40,353 nucleotides of DNA, from positions 1 to 40,353 of the forward strand of contig JAUCBJ010008546.1 of assembly GCA_032718475.1 (NCBI GenBank), read 5' to 3'. The notes beneath the pieces were generated by a model. The model made no database searches, had not been told where the DNA came from, and saw only the letters and a list, made by a program, of their open reading frames with translations. Below are positions 28,840 to 39,171 of the stretch, piece after piece. The DNA is from Nemertoderma westbladi. Taxonomy: Eukaryota > Xenacoelomorpha > Nemertodermatida > Nemertodermatidae. The position numbers and the translations under genes were made by a program. Numbering within the stretch: position 1 is the first letter of the stretch; each line of letters begins with the position of its first letter.

Positions 28840-29400
28840 ATTCTAAAGAGTAATCCCACAGAGGCCCGAACGGATTCAAGTGACAATGGTCGCACCCCCA
28901 TAAGGTCATAGATTGCAGAGTTACTAACATAGCTGCCGACATGCAATAAGTTTCTGAGGACACGCCGATGCAAGGCATCAATGGACTCCCGTTCAGAACT
29001 AGAAATCGAGCCCATTACAAGGCGGGTAAAGAACAGTAGCCGAGGCTCAGCCACAGACCTCCACAATGTAGCTATGGTATCTATGCTATACCACCTTGTT
29101 GTCCAACCCTTCCTATAGAATAAACTTGAGAGGAGTAACAGTTCTTGACGAATATCGCAAACAATATCATTTTCTGACCCAAAGATTTTTACCCCAAGAA
29201 AGGTCATGTGTCGACCCCGCATAATATTGCAGCCGTTGATTCTTATGCTGCTGTGAATGTCAACACCCATTGGTTTGCCTGTAGGCTCCCGAACGATCCA
29301 ACATGTTTTGGAATCTTCAATGTCCAAAGAAATATTATTTGCACCCACATTAATCCGATCTGTAATAATTTGTAGATCTTTCTCTGAGGAACACATCACG
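28840..29400 (-). mobile_element. LINE B, middle part (minus strand, 5' truncated)
   Basis: The minus-strand frame from 29399 to 28848 parallels LINE A ORF2 from just after the YADD to about 150 residues from its C-terminus: SKTCWIV / SKTKWIC, TFLGVKIF / VFLGFNLL, FYRKGWTTR / FHRKGWTVR, SIDTIATLWR / DIDTISYLWR, LRNLLHVGSYV / LRGLLHIGSYV. The 5' end is cut at the catalytic YADD, directly against the 21-bp minisatellite. The other end meets the (AT)n tail of LINE A and the second ATTCTAAA copy. At the joint the two LINE B pieces align next to each other on LINE A ORF2 but are out of frame by one base. Confidence 0.88.
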
Positions 29401-29401
29401 A

Positions 29402-29565
29402 GATACTAAGTTGTGCGCACAAGATACTAAGTTGTGCGCACAAGATACTAAGTTGTGCGCACAAGATACTAAGACGTGCCGACGTGCGCACACGATACTA
29501 AGTTGTGCGCCAAACTTAGATAAGTTATGCGCAAGATACAACTGTAAGTTGTGCGCACAACTTAC
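29402..29565. repeat. Right block of the 21-bp palindromic minisatellite, degenerate
   Basis: Three clean units of TTGTGCGCACAA + GATACTAAG are followed by increasingly divergent ones. The block ends at 29544-29565 in a perfect 22-bp palindrome whose half site is GTAAGTTGTGC. The order (GATACT resumes where the left block stopped at GATACT, 18645-18650) shows that the two blocks were one array before LINE B inserted. Confidence 0.93.
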
Positions 29566-30371
29566 GAAACAAAATATTTTTTTTCCAAATGCCCCTTCAG
29601 AGGCTCCGTTCTCCGTACTAAAACATGTTTTTTCATACACGTTTTTCTGCGGCCATTTACACATACACCACCCCTACCTCTGGCTCCTTGGCCATGGCTA
29701 TTATGGGATAGATCGAACATTATAGGTTTGAGTCGAATGGCAAATTTAAAAAAACTTTTAGTTTTACTGTATTCGGAAACGCTGCTGTATCTACCCAAGT
29801 CACTTCTCGTTGAAGACAATCATTGGGAATTTGATTCCAAGACAATATACTGCAAACAATATCCAATTTTTTAGAGAACAGGAGTTAATTGTAATTTCTG
29901 CCATGGGTTAATTATTTGTGTTGACAGTGTGAGTCACTGTAATTATCAGTATACCAGACTGCCAGACCAGTCCTGTAGTCAGCATGTCAGTTGTAGTAGA
30001 CTAGAGGACTAGTACTAGTACGGTACTGGAGTCCAGTTCCAGTAGTCAGGTAGTGAGTACAGAGTATTCGACTCGAGGGAGGGGGTTGAGGCTAAAGCAG
30101 ATAAGCCGCCCATTCACCATTACACTATTGCTGTAGACCAGTACTGCAGTATACCGGCAATATACAGATATAGGGCCTACAGATATTATAGCTGTATAGG
30201 CCTAGGCACTAACTTCTCGTCTACAAGTCAGCAAGTCCTACTCTACTAGGCCTATTATACCTGTATACTGGTATACCGATAGTATTATTACCGCACACCC
30301 AGGTCTGCTTTCCAGTACAACTGCAGTAGCCTGGTAGCTAGCCTACCGGTTTTATAGCAGTAGGCTATAGA
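29566..30371. other. Upstream region of the DDX56-like gene
   Basis: No coding signal. From about 29930 the DNA is rich in short words such as AGTACTG, GTATACCGG, CTAGTACTAGTAC and TAGGCCTA, as is the region just upstream of MASTL (8080-8150). A promoter for the nested helicase gene must lie here if it is independently transcribed, but I see no clear core element. Confidence 0.4.
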
Positions 30372-32030
30372 ATGGAGTCGGCAGCTGCGAAAGAAGTTGG
30401 ATTTGCGACGATGGGATTGGACGATCGCTTGTTGAAGGCGATATCGTGGTTGGGTTGGAACAAACCGACGTTGGTACAAGAGAAAGCAATTCCGCTGGCG
30501 CTGGAAGGTAAGGATATACTGGCGAGAGCTCGGACCGGTACCGGTAAGACGGGAGCGATGACGATACCGATGCTACAGAAACTACTTCTAAGAAAGAAAC
30601 TCAAAAACCAACGGTGTATATCCACGCTGATACTAGCTCCCAGCAAGGAGCTTTCCACCCAAATCCACTCGAATATAGTCGGTTTAACTCGATGCTGTCA
30701 GCGGGATGTCCGTGTTCTAGACATATCCTCGGATTGCGACATCGACGAACAAAAACAACTCCTTAAAGATCTTCCCGATATTGTTATTGGAACTCCTAAA
30801 AGGATTGCCAGCCACATTAAGGCCGCCAATATGCTTTTAGATCAACTCAATACAGTTTGTTTGGATGAAGCTGATCTTTTATTCTCCCTCGGTTTCGAGA
30901 GCGACGTTAAGTTTATTATAGATAAACTCCCGAGCGTTTATCAAGCTTTTATGATGTCTGCAACGTTTAATTCCAATGTTAAGTCCATCCGTAAAGTTAT
31001 CCTTCACAACCCAGTGGTGTTGAAACTCAAAGAGAGTCGTTTACCTGAGTCGAATCAACTCGATCAGTTTCATATCGTTTGCAAAGACGACCTCGATAAA
31101 TTCCTTATTATTTGCGCTATTTATAAACTCAAACTACTCCGTGGTCGCTCCATTATATTCGTTAGTTCGGTGGACCGCTGCTATAAAGTCAAGTTGTTTC
31201 TCGACTTATTCAACGTTAAGTGCTGCGTGTTAAACGGGGAACTTCCATTGGAGACGCGATGCCATGTGGTGTCCGAGTTTAATGGGTTGAAGTACAATCA
31301 CATTGTGGCCACGGACACCAAGGCTAAAGGCTCAGAGTACTGCGTGTCCAGGGGGATCGACTTCCAGCAGGTGGACAACGTGGTCAATCTGGATCTCCCG
31401 AAGGATCTCACCGGATACATTCACCGGATCGGTAGGACTGCCCGCGGCGAGCGGTGTGGCACCGCGGTCTCACTGACTCTACCCGAGCAACTGCCTCTAC
31501 TCCGATCCATAGAGGAGGCTTTGAGTAGCGAGTTGGAGCAGAACGAGACGGTAGTTAAATCATTTACGTTTAAGATGGAAGAGATTGAAGGTTTGCGATA
31601 CAGAGTTGAGGACGCCTACAGGTCTGTTAACAAACACGCGGTCTTTCAATGCAGGATGAAGGAGATACGAGCTGAAATGATCAACTCTATTAAATTGAAG
31701 ACTTTCTTTGACGAGAATCCCAGGGACTTACAACTTCTGCGGCAGGATCGACAGAGGAAACCAAATCGTTTGAAGCAGCATCTACAACATATTCCGGACT
31801 ATCTGGTTCCTCAAGGTCTCAAAGATTTACAGGTTGATGAACCGAAGAACGAGGCGAAAGAGGTTCGAGAATCGAAGAAAAGGAGGAAGAAGAATCGTAA
31901 GAGGAAACGTACGGAAGAATCTGTGCCTCGTAGGAATACGGAAGAGGCGTCTAAACGGAAAGCGAAACGACCTAGGTTAACTGATAAAGACCCACTGAGA
32001 TCCTTAAAGATTGGTGATCGCAAACTCTAA
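30372..32030 (+). CDS. DDX56: DDX56/Dbp9-type DEAD-box RNA helicase, single exon
   Basis: 552 residues, close to the ~547 of human DDX56, with no intron. Domains: Q-motif region WNKPTLVQEKAIPLAL (29-44), Walker A ARTGTGKT (53-60), Asp165-Glu-Ala-Asp168 followed by LLFSLGF, SAT at 196-198, VLNGELPLETRC, ATDTKAKG...SRGIDF, and motif VI HRIGRTAR (351-358). The C-terminal part has FKMEEIEGLRYRVEDAYRSV and NPRDLQLLRQD, both strongly DDX56-like. A Lys/Arg-rich nuclear/nucleolar tail ends DPLRSLKIGDRKL. The family acts in nucleolar 60S ribosome assembly. The gene lies wholly inside MASTL intron 2, same strand. Absence of introns suggests a retrogene or intron loss; no poly(A) tract or target duplication is seen. 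All catalytic motifs are intact, so it is probably functional. Confidence 0.95.
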   Translation: MESAAAKEVGFATMGLDDRLLKAISWLGWNKPTLVQEKAIPLALEGKDILARARTGTGKTGAMTIPMLQKLLLRKKLKNQRCISTLILAPSKELSTQIHSNIVGLTRCCQRDVRVLDISSDCDIDEQKQLLKDLPDIVIGTPKRIASHIKAANMLLDQLNTVCLDEADLLFSLGFESDVKFIIDKLPSVYQAFMMSATFNSNVKSIRKVILHNPVVLKLKESRLPESNQLDQFHIVCKDDLDKFLIICAIYKLKLLRGRSIIFVSSVDRCYKVKLFLDLFNVKCCVLNGELPLETRCHVVSEFNGLKYNHIVATDTKAKGSEYCVSRGIDFQQVDNVVNLDLPKDLTGYIHRIGRTARGERCGTAVSLTLPEQLPLLRSIEEALSSELEQNETVVKSFTFKMEEIEGLRYRVEDAYRSVNKHAVFQCRMKEIRAEMINSIKLKTFFDENPRDLQLLRQDRQRKPNRLKQHLQHIPDYLVPQGLKDLQVDEPKNEAKEVRESKKRRKKNRKRKRTEESVPRRNTEEASKRKAKRPRLTDKDPLRSLKIGDRKL

Positions 32031-32344
32031 CTTGCGCTAATTGTATCATATTTACTTATTGGCCTGTAAATTTTCTAGATAGATGTCCTATGAAATAATT
32101 GTGGGCGTGGTCGTTGTGTGGGCGTTAACTAACTCCATCTCGAATTGTGGCCAAATGTATGCACCGTGGTCAGTGTATAGTGTATATTATTGCTGCGAAT
32201 AGAGTACTTTATATCAATACTCGTTTGACGAGTTTCCATGATATCAGTCAATAATAATAATTTAAGCACGGTCTATCGGTCTATTCTTTGAAAGCGCATT
32301 TGCTTTTCTTAAACTAAAACTTTGTACTACTACTAGGATCGGCA
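32031..32344. other. 3' flank of the DDX56-like gene
   Basis: No canonical AATAAA within 300 nt of the stop. Otherwise featureless AT-rich DNA with an AATAATAATAATTT stretch near 32250. Confidence 0.4.
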
Positions 32345-32880
32345 TGCTGCATTGCAGCTGTATTTTTAAGAATGCTGTGCCGGCTTGTCAACAAAATTGC
32401 ACCGCCACAACTCCCTATCACCCATGACATTTGCTAGATCATCCGCATCTTCAAGGCCAGTGTCCTTTAAGATGCGTCTCAAGAAAGTCATGGGCTGTCC
32501 ACAATGCTTATTCACTCCATGAGGATGCCAAAGTACAAGATTATGCACTGGCTGGTCCTCACGGCGAAAGCAATGTCCTGCAAAGCGGAGGCGATTTTGT
32601 GCTAGTGTCAAGCTTGGGGGAACCAAATTAGACACCTCCAATGTTATATAGTGTCTGGTTGGAGATGTGTGCATTGTACTTGACACAATGAACCCAGCAT
32701 GGACTCCCATAGAAGAGTACTGGAACTACTGCTGCTCTAAATAATCGGACCTTAAGTTTCCGATTAATTCTCGGTGACTTCCAAATCCTGGAAAGCATAT
32801 TCAAGGCTGCCCATGCCTTTCCCTTACGTATTCGAAGGTCCTCACCTGACTTCCGGATCCATGATCCGGTCGCAATGGAG
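32345..32880 (-). mobile_element. LINE D fragment (copy 3), minus strand, with deletion and frameshift
   Basis: On the minus strand it encodes GSWIRKSGEDLRIRKGKAWA through LYNIGGV. After a one-base frame change it continues with LVPPSLTLAQNRLRFAGHCF to FVDKPAQHS. Compared with copy 1 it lacks exactly 60 bp (copy 1 bases 324-383, encoding ALTAEDTKSLDGTFTRMLRR), with the 3-bp microhomology GGG at the joint. The upstream homology ends at GGATCATGG, beside an unrelated GC-rich segment. Confidence 0.88.
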
Positions 32881-33265
32881 TCAGATATGAGGCCCATCAC
32901 CCATATCTACTCTGGCACACATGACCCACCATTGGCTGTTGCAGCTCATCTGCTGGGTCATGCCCTGTACCCTTGCTGCCAGGTGCAGGTCGCAGTGAAG
33001 TGCTCTCAGAGTGGACATGAGGACACTCTACTCCTGACCAGCCATTGGTAGATCACCATCTGCCTGGTCAGGCCATATACCCCTGCAGCCAAGTATATGG
33101 GTCCTTAATCCAGGACCAAGGGCGTCCTTATCCCAGAACGAAGGGGGTCCTAGTTACAGGACCAGATTTGCCCTAGTAAGAGGGTCTATGCAGCTACAGG
33201 TGGCACCTCCTTTATGCTGCACGGAGGTGGCAAGTTTTCTTGATCAATGACCAAGAATACCTGAC
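32881..33265. repeat. GC-rich unidentified repeat-like segment
   Basis: Base composition is clearly different from its surroundings, with words such as GGTCCT/AGGACC, TGACCAGCCATTGG and CCTGACCTGACC recurring at short intervals. It abuts LINE D copy 3 and may be a co-inserted SINE or part of the same element. No Pol III boxes or coding frame are convincing. Confidence 0.4.
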
Positions 33266-34905
33266 CTGACCATAACTTTGTAGGACTGAGTGAAAAATGA
33301 AAAAAGTAAAAGGAATGAAAAAAGTTGACTTTTCTTACAGACAGACTTCTACAATTCGCCTGTCTACTGTTAGGGGGCTACGTGTCTAAACAATAAATGT
33401 CCTCCCATTTCATTGGTTTTAATCCGTTCAAGATGAAACCTGGCAGATATGTTCTTGAACATAAGCTGTTGTCTTTCAAAGGTGGTTAATCCGTGATATG
33501 TGAAGTGAAGCGAAATCCTCCCTCTCCCATTAACTTCGTCATTTATGATCCTTCCAAGCTGAAACTTGAGGATATTTACTATAACACAACATCGTTCTTT
33601 ATGGGGAGGGTAACCGGTTTGCAGTTCTCCAGTCTGCCTCAAGGAGGCGAAATGGATAAAGTATCAACCTTGTCCCATATCCATGATATTAATCCGTTTA
33701 AGCTGAATCTTGGCATATGTACTAAACCACATGATGCGTTTTTGTGAGGAAGGTAATCCGTCTGTATTTATCCCGTCTGCCGCTAGAGGTCAAAAGACCT
33801 GAAGGTTAAAAGATGCCCCAGTTTCCATTATTTTCATCTATTTAATGAATTTGGCATAGTAGCTGTTGCACTAGAAAAGGGGTTAGTGACAAAAACAATA
33901 GTTTTTGAGTTAGTTGCTGGTTCTGATCGAGAATTTTCCGGGATTTCTAATATATACGTTTATTTGATTTCAGCTGATTGTCACTGCTTCCTGCTTAAAT
34001 AACCCAATTTTGGTGACATTCTGGTGCTCCAGAACGCTAAGTACAAGTAGCACAAATTTATACATTGTTAAATTTTGCCGTTGGTTTGCTAATTCTGAAG
34101 CTATCCTGGTTTTCAAGGTCGCTGATCACGATACAACTCATTAAAAATTATTCGTGGTAACGCAACTATCATTTTTGTCATTTTTATCAACTATCATGTT
34201 TGTCCGCTGGGGCATAAAATACAAGTAGCAAAATATTTCAAACGGCAAAAATCCCATTATGTCTAAAAATCAGGTTGTTTTGTTAATGATTTTGGACTAT
34301 CAAATTTGGGTTACTTGTATTTTTCGTGCCGCACATTGACACATCCAAAAAAGCCGTAATCAACAAGGTACGATATAATATGGTGAACTAGTTAGTAGCT
34401 TTATTAATTGCAATTAATAAATATTTGAAGGGCAATCTGAAATTACCTGTGTTTTTTACTACCAATTTAACGCAAACTGAAAGCCCCATTCATTGATATT
34501 TTTGGAAATGCGTTTTCGTAGATCTAATGGAGATTAGAACACTTTCTTATATAGGCTCTCGTGCTGCGTGAAGGCCTCACAACGTGTAATTCCTACGTAC
34601 GAAATTTCATCACTTCTAGCAGATTCTGTGATTCGAAGAATTAATTTAAATCCGCCTAGAACATCGATATTGTCGAACTCGAACTGTTCCAACAAAACCT
34701 AACGGATGGTAGACCAAATTTTAAATGTGTTTATTGTTTTGTTTAGAAACACATGCGATGTAACATGCTCCCACCCTACCCCCTGGTATATTTAATAATA
34801 ATGAGCCCTGTTACTTACATACACTAAGATAAGTTTTTTGTGACCATACTCCTTCCTCCATAGATGGGCTAACTGAGGATCTCGATATGGTCAGTTGGGC
34901 TGATA
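33266..34905. repeat. MASTL intron 2 with a degenerate ~125-145-bp tandem repeat
   Basis: At 33421, 33544 and 33690 related words recur: AATCCGTTCAAGATGAAACC, ATGATCCTTCCAAGCTGAAA, AATCCGTTTAAGCTGAATCT, each followed by a TTGGCATATGT-like word. From 33760 on the DNA is AT-rich and I see no gene. The open frame at 33493-33747 only follows the repeat. Confidence 0.5.
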
Positions 34906-34906
34906 G

Positions 34907-34992
34907 GGGGACACTTTTGACGCAATTAAAATACCCCTCTCCAGGGGAATTTCGACGCCAATATCAGCTGTTTCCTCCCAAAAGTAACACTG
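34907..34992. repeat. Dispersed repeat, relative of the copy at 9131
   Basis: Shares the GGGGACNNTTNNGACGCAAT ... CTCTCCAGNGGAATTTCGAC pattern with 9131-9230 in MASTL intron 1. Limits are unclear. Confidence 0.45.
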
Positions 34993-35006
34993 TAGACTGT
35001 TCTATT

Positions 35007-35577
35007 GACTTTTATTGTTGAGTTTCTATTTATTGTTATTGTTTTGGGTAGAATAACCTGCTCCTTTCCCTAAATTGGGAATTTAACAATGAGGCGGGAT
35101 ATTAATTCGCCAAGGTGGGTTTTTCGTCCAGCCCCCCCCCCCCCCTCCCCCCCTGTTGGGTAGGTGAATAGTTTATCCATTTATTTCACTGGCTTAGTGC
35201 CTTCACTCTACTGTATGATGCTGGAACTATATTGTTAAGACCGTTCTGATAAAACTTTTTATATATACGCTCTCGGCAATAGTTGGTTGCCGTAACTCGC
35301 AAGTTCGCACAATATTTGTTGGCTTCGAGGATTCAATGATTTCATAATTTTTATTGAATTACAAATGACTAGGAATGACAATGAAAGAGTAAGCAAGTAG
35401 CTACGTATAACTCAGTTAATGTCTTTTATATTAATAGTTGAATGGAGCGGGGGGGGGGGGGGGTGGTGTATGCTCGGCGAATTAAATATCTTGTATCAAT
35501 GTTCAATTACAAATGAAGGGAAAGGAGCAGGTTACAGCTATGCGTTATTCTAACCAAAACAATAAAGGAAAGTCAAC
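35007..35577. mobile_element. Foldback element with poly-C / poly-G arms
   Basis: The left arm (ATTGTTTTGGGTAGAATAAC, then CTGCTCCTTTCCCT, then TTAATTCGCC, then poly-C at 35132-35153) is mirrored in reverse complement on the right: poly-G at 35449-35463, GGCGAATTAA, AGGGAAAGGAGCAGGTTA, GTTATTCTAACCAAAACAAT. The inner spacer of about 300 bp is unrelated. A third partial copy of the right arm lies at 35890-36010 (poly-G, GCGAATT, AGGGAAATGAGCAGGTTACA, GGTTATTGTAACC). Confidence 0.65.
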
Positions 35578-36216
35578 CCCTGCATGAATTTTGATTCATT
35601 GATTTTGAATTTGATTGCGTGTATTGTGCCGTCACCACCATCACCCCTCCCCCCCCAATATCGTATAATGACGATTAAGACACCGTTTTGGTCCGGGGTG
35701 GTGTATTTTCTTTGTTAACACGCGGATAAATTGTAGAGACAACGGTTTATGTTGCCCCCGTCGCCGAAAGGAAATTCAGTAAAACTGCTGCCATTGGCTG
35801 TTTAATAGTCCATCGCATCGTAGATATAATAATATCATTACGTTCTACAGATAAAATCGGGTTATGATATTCGACTATAATATGAGACAGGGGGGGGGGG
35901 GGGGGGGGGGATTTGATGCAAATCCAAAATCAGCGAATTCCTCTCTCGTCTCACTGTTAAATGATCAATTAAGGGAAATGAGCAGGTTACAGTGGCAGGT
36001 TATTGTAACCAGCACATTAAATCTCAAGGTATTAGAGCGGAGAGCAATCAGCTGTTATTTGCCTATTATTTTTTTATTGCATCGAAAGATCCCCCCCTCC
36101 CCCATCCGTAGAATGTATTCTAAATAAAGCTGTTATAATTTTTCGTATAATTTTTTGTCACCAAATCGTAGCTCGTGATATGTTCCTGTCCATACACTAT
36201 ATATTGTTGCTTTTAG

Positions 36217-36431
36217 GTTGTGAGGGAACGTGATGCCATGGCTTTATCTCATAGTCCATTCGTTGTTAGAATCTACTATAGTCTCCAAACCAACATCTAC
36301 GTGTTCCTTGTAATGGAGTATCTTATTGGTGGAGACATTAAATCGTTGCTCAAGGTCTTTGCGTTTTTTGAGGAGGATATGGCCTTGTTTTACATATCAG
36401 AGGTCGCCATTGCCTTGGACTATCTCCACCA
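36217..36431 (+). CDS. MASTL: Greatwall/MASTL kinase, exon 3
   Basis: The acceptor TTGCTTTTAG at 36207-36216 is followed by [20 protein letters not shown] then [20 protein letters not shown] and [11 protein letters not shown] to LDYLH. The exon supplies helix C (Glu in RERD, the partner of the ATP lysine), the hinge with MEYLIGGD and helix [11 protein letters not shown] is a Greatwall-family signature. The junction with exon 2 (MTNQ|VVRERDA) is continuous with known family members. The exon must end at GTAGGT (36432), phase 2, because the genomic frame meets TAG at 36433-36435. The next exon, with the HRD catalytic loop, is not seen in the remaining 3.9 kb. Confidence 0.93.
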
Positions 36432-38288
36432 GTAGGTACAATATAATATACTTACATATTTATCATTTATAATTATTTATTCTTTAATTGGATTTTCTCA
36501 TATTTTATGTTGTAAAATTTATAGGCACCAAAAAATTGGTATATCTTGGTGTATACATTTTTCGAACTAGATAAATCACTCTTTTAATTTCGATATTAGT
36601 TTGTAGTTAATTCGGTTTATATTTTTATTTAGGTACTTTTTGGACCGATTACAGGCTAAAACCTACCTTTTTTTTTTACCTGGGTAAACGTACCTCATAT
36701 TATTGTTATTGTATGTATTTGATTGTAAGTTGCTCTTATTTTACATTGAGCAAGGCAGCATCAGGAGTTGAAGAGTTAATAATAATTGGATTCGTGGTTA
36801 CTTATGAAGTAAAGTCTGAATTATTCATATTTCAATTTATATTGTTATCACTATTTCATTATATATTTTATCACAATTACAGAATCCAGCGTTTGGAATG
36901 TGCTTTAAGAATAATATTGTATACTACATTGGGAAAAACGTATCAGCAGATTTTCGCCTTTCTCTGTACATTTGTTTTTTTGCCTTCATCATATGGTGGG
37001 AAAATGTTCCAATTTTTCACCATTAAAAATTCATTTATTTCCAAAGTTTCTAACTTTTCAATTACGACCGCGCACTCGAATGATGTATTGGCACGTAAAA
37101 CTTTAAGGAATTAAATGTCAAATATTTTGGTCAAAGTTTTAAAATTTGAACCGCTAAACGGATTTCTGTCATTCAAGTATCGTTCGAAAGCTAATTTTTT
37201 GCTCTTTAACATATATAAATTGTAAAATTGTAGCACATATTTAATTATACACAACATGAGAAAGTAAATCCCAAAATACATAAAAACGTAGACTTGTCAA
37301 TGATTTGTGTTGTTTTGGAAGTGGTGGCGTCATAATAGATCGAAAATGAAGAATTAAAAACACGTTTATGCAAATATATAACATACCTATGTGATCCTCA
37401 TATAATTTACAGTTCAGTAAAACTACTTGCATTACATTAGCATCGATTTTATCGCGACAGGAAACCCAAGTATAAAGTATAAGGAGATTTTATGTGTCGT
37501 AAAACCTCTGTAACCACTTTATTTTCATAAAAAAATTATATCTTGAAATTTCAGTGTTAAATTTCATATATAATTTTTCTATACTAAAATTGTATGTTCT
37601 ATTCGGTGGAACCATCCAAAATATCATATCTACAGTATTAGCGGTATGAAATTGGGATAAAGTTTATTACAACTACGCGAAATATAGAGACAAGCTGTCT
37701 TGGAAATCAAAATTCAAGGCTATAAAAAAAATCAGAGACTGTCCTTAAAAATCCCCGGTTATGCTTCCAAGACTACACATATTGTTAGGCTTCATATGCA
37801 TTAAGTGTCATATTTTTAATGAATTGTAGTTTGGCTACAGGAGCTAGAATCTCCAACAGACAATTATTAAATAAGTAGTCTTGTCAACGTAGACTTGCCA
37901 AATATTGAGTGGTTTTGTCCATAAATATGGTAGTCTTGTAACAATGCCTTCGTGAATACTGTATATAAATTATTGGACAAGTTTACATATTTTTCTTGAC
38001 AAGTTACATATGAAATGCGTAACTTGTCAACAATAATCCCATAGGCGTACAGGACGGGAGGCATTCTCTATGGGCCGAAATTGCAGGCATAATGAAGAAT
38101 GAAGGGCAAAATTGTTGAGTATTAAAGCTTTTTCCAACAGTATTATATTACTGCAGAGGTAAAGGTCCACTGTTATATACCGAACGGTAATATACAAGCG
38201 TTAGTTTTATCAAACTATTATTACATTGTTTAAAACGTTTGATTTAAATGTGCAAAATCCCAACATTGTTAAAAAAATGTCAATTTTG

Positions 38289-38309
38289 CCCCCCCCCCCC
38301 CCCCCCCCC
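38289..38309. repeat. Poly-C run (21 C)
   Basis: Uninterrupted C homopolymer in MASTL intron 3, comparable with the G/C runs listed at 13126. Confidence 0.9.
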
Positions 38310-38738
38310 TCCCAGTGGAAATGGTTCCCGTACTCTTATGACTAGTCCCGTAGCCTTTGTCCACCGATAATTAATAATAATTACATGGTTGTATAATGTA
38401 GGCAAGATTTACATACTTTATGAACGTGGAGTACGGATATCACCGAGTATTCTCGTTCTAGAGGTTAGGGACATAATATAAAAGGAGCCTGTTTGCACTA
38501 TTAATTGTCCTGCGGTTGAAGGCCTAATATCGAAATTATGTAATTTAGTTTGATTGTTAATCAATTTTATATAAATGTAAACGTAATTCTGTTAAATGTA
38601 TATATTTTGAATGTTTGGATATTGAAAGATCTATCTATACTGAAAGCAGATTTCATTATGTCGTATAATTTATGTAGAGTCTGTTCCGTTATGCCCGGGT
38701 CGGGGTCACACATGAGTTTTCAACATTCAACTTAGCAT

Positions 38739-38757
38739 TAGATAGATAGATAGATTT
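38739..38757. repeat. GATA microsatellite
   Basis: About four to five GATA units (TAGATAGATAGATAGAT). Confidence 0.85.
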
Positions 38758-39171
38758 ATTTATACATTATGTTAAAACAATAACAAATACACCAAACAAT
38801 GTACCGGTATAAAGGTATTGTCCAACATAACATATAGGATTACCCCTAAAGCTTTGCAGCTTATTTCCAAGTGGGTCCTTTATGTTACTTGGTTACAAAT
38901 ACAATATTACACTACGCTAACCTAAAACTAATATAAAACGTAATTACACTATGTACATGTACAACTTTACGTGACAACTTTACGTGAGCGTGACAATGTC
39001 CGACTCAACGATAAACATGTAATGTATAGAACAATTTAATATAAAACGTAATTACAGTATAAATAGTAAATAATGAATAAACTAATAACTTACTGTAGGA
39101 CTATTGTACCTATTTTTACATTGCACACGGAGGTGAGATTTAACCTGAGATTTACCGGAGGTGAGCATTAA

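Noticed and set aside
28824-29399. The minus-strand frame at 28824-29399 considered as an independent gene, and its IYIYI ending as real
   Set aside because: It is the middle of LINE B; the terminal IYIYI is translation of the (AT)n tail of LINE A.
30362-32040. Search for poly(A) tract and target duplication around the helicase gene to prove retroposition
   Set aside because: None is visible, so retroposition stays an inference from the missing introns.
33493-33747. 84-codon open frame near 33.5 kb
   Set aside because: It runs through the degenerate tandem repeat, with no recognisable domain.
35864-36127. Open frame with a poly-Gly tract just upstream of MASTL exon 3
   Set aside because: The Gly run is the poly-G homopolymer of a repeat. 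The frame has no splice logic or family match.
36713-37114. 133-codon open frame downstream of exon 3, considered as the next MASTL exon
   Set aside because: It has no HRD or DFG kinase motif and is rich in Phe/Ile/Tyr as expected of random AT-rich DNA.
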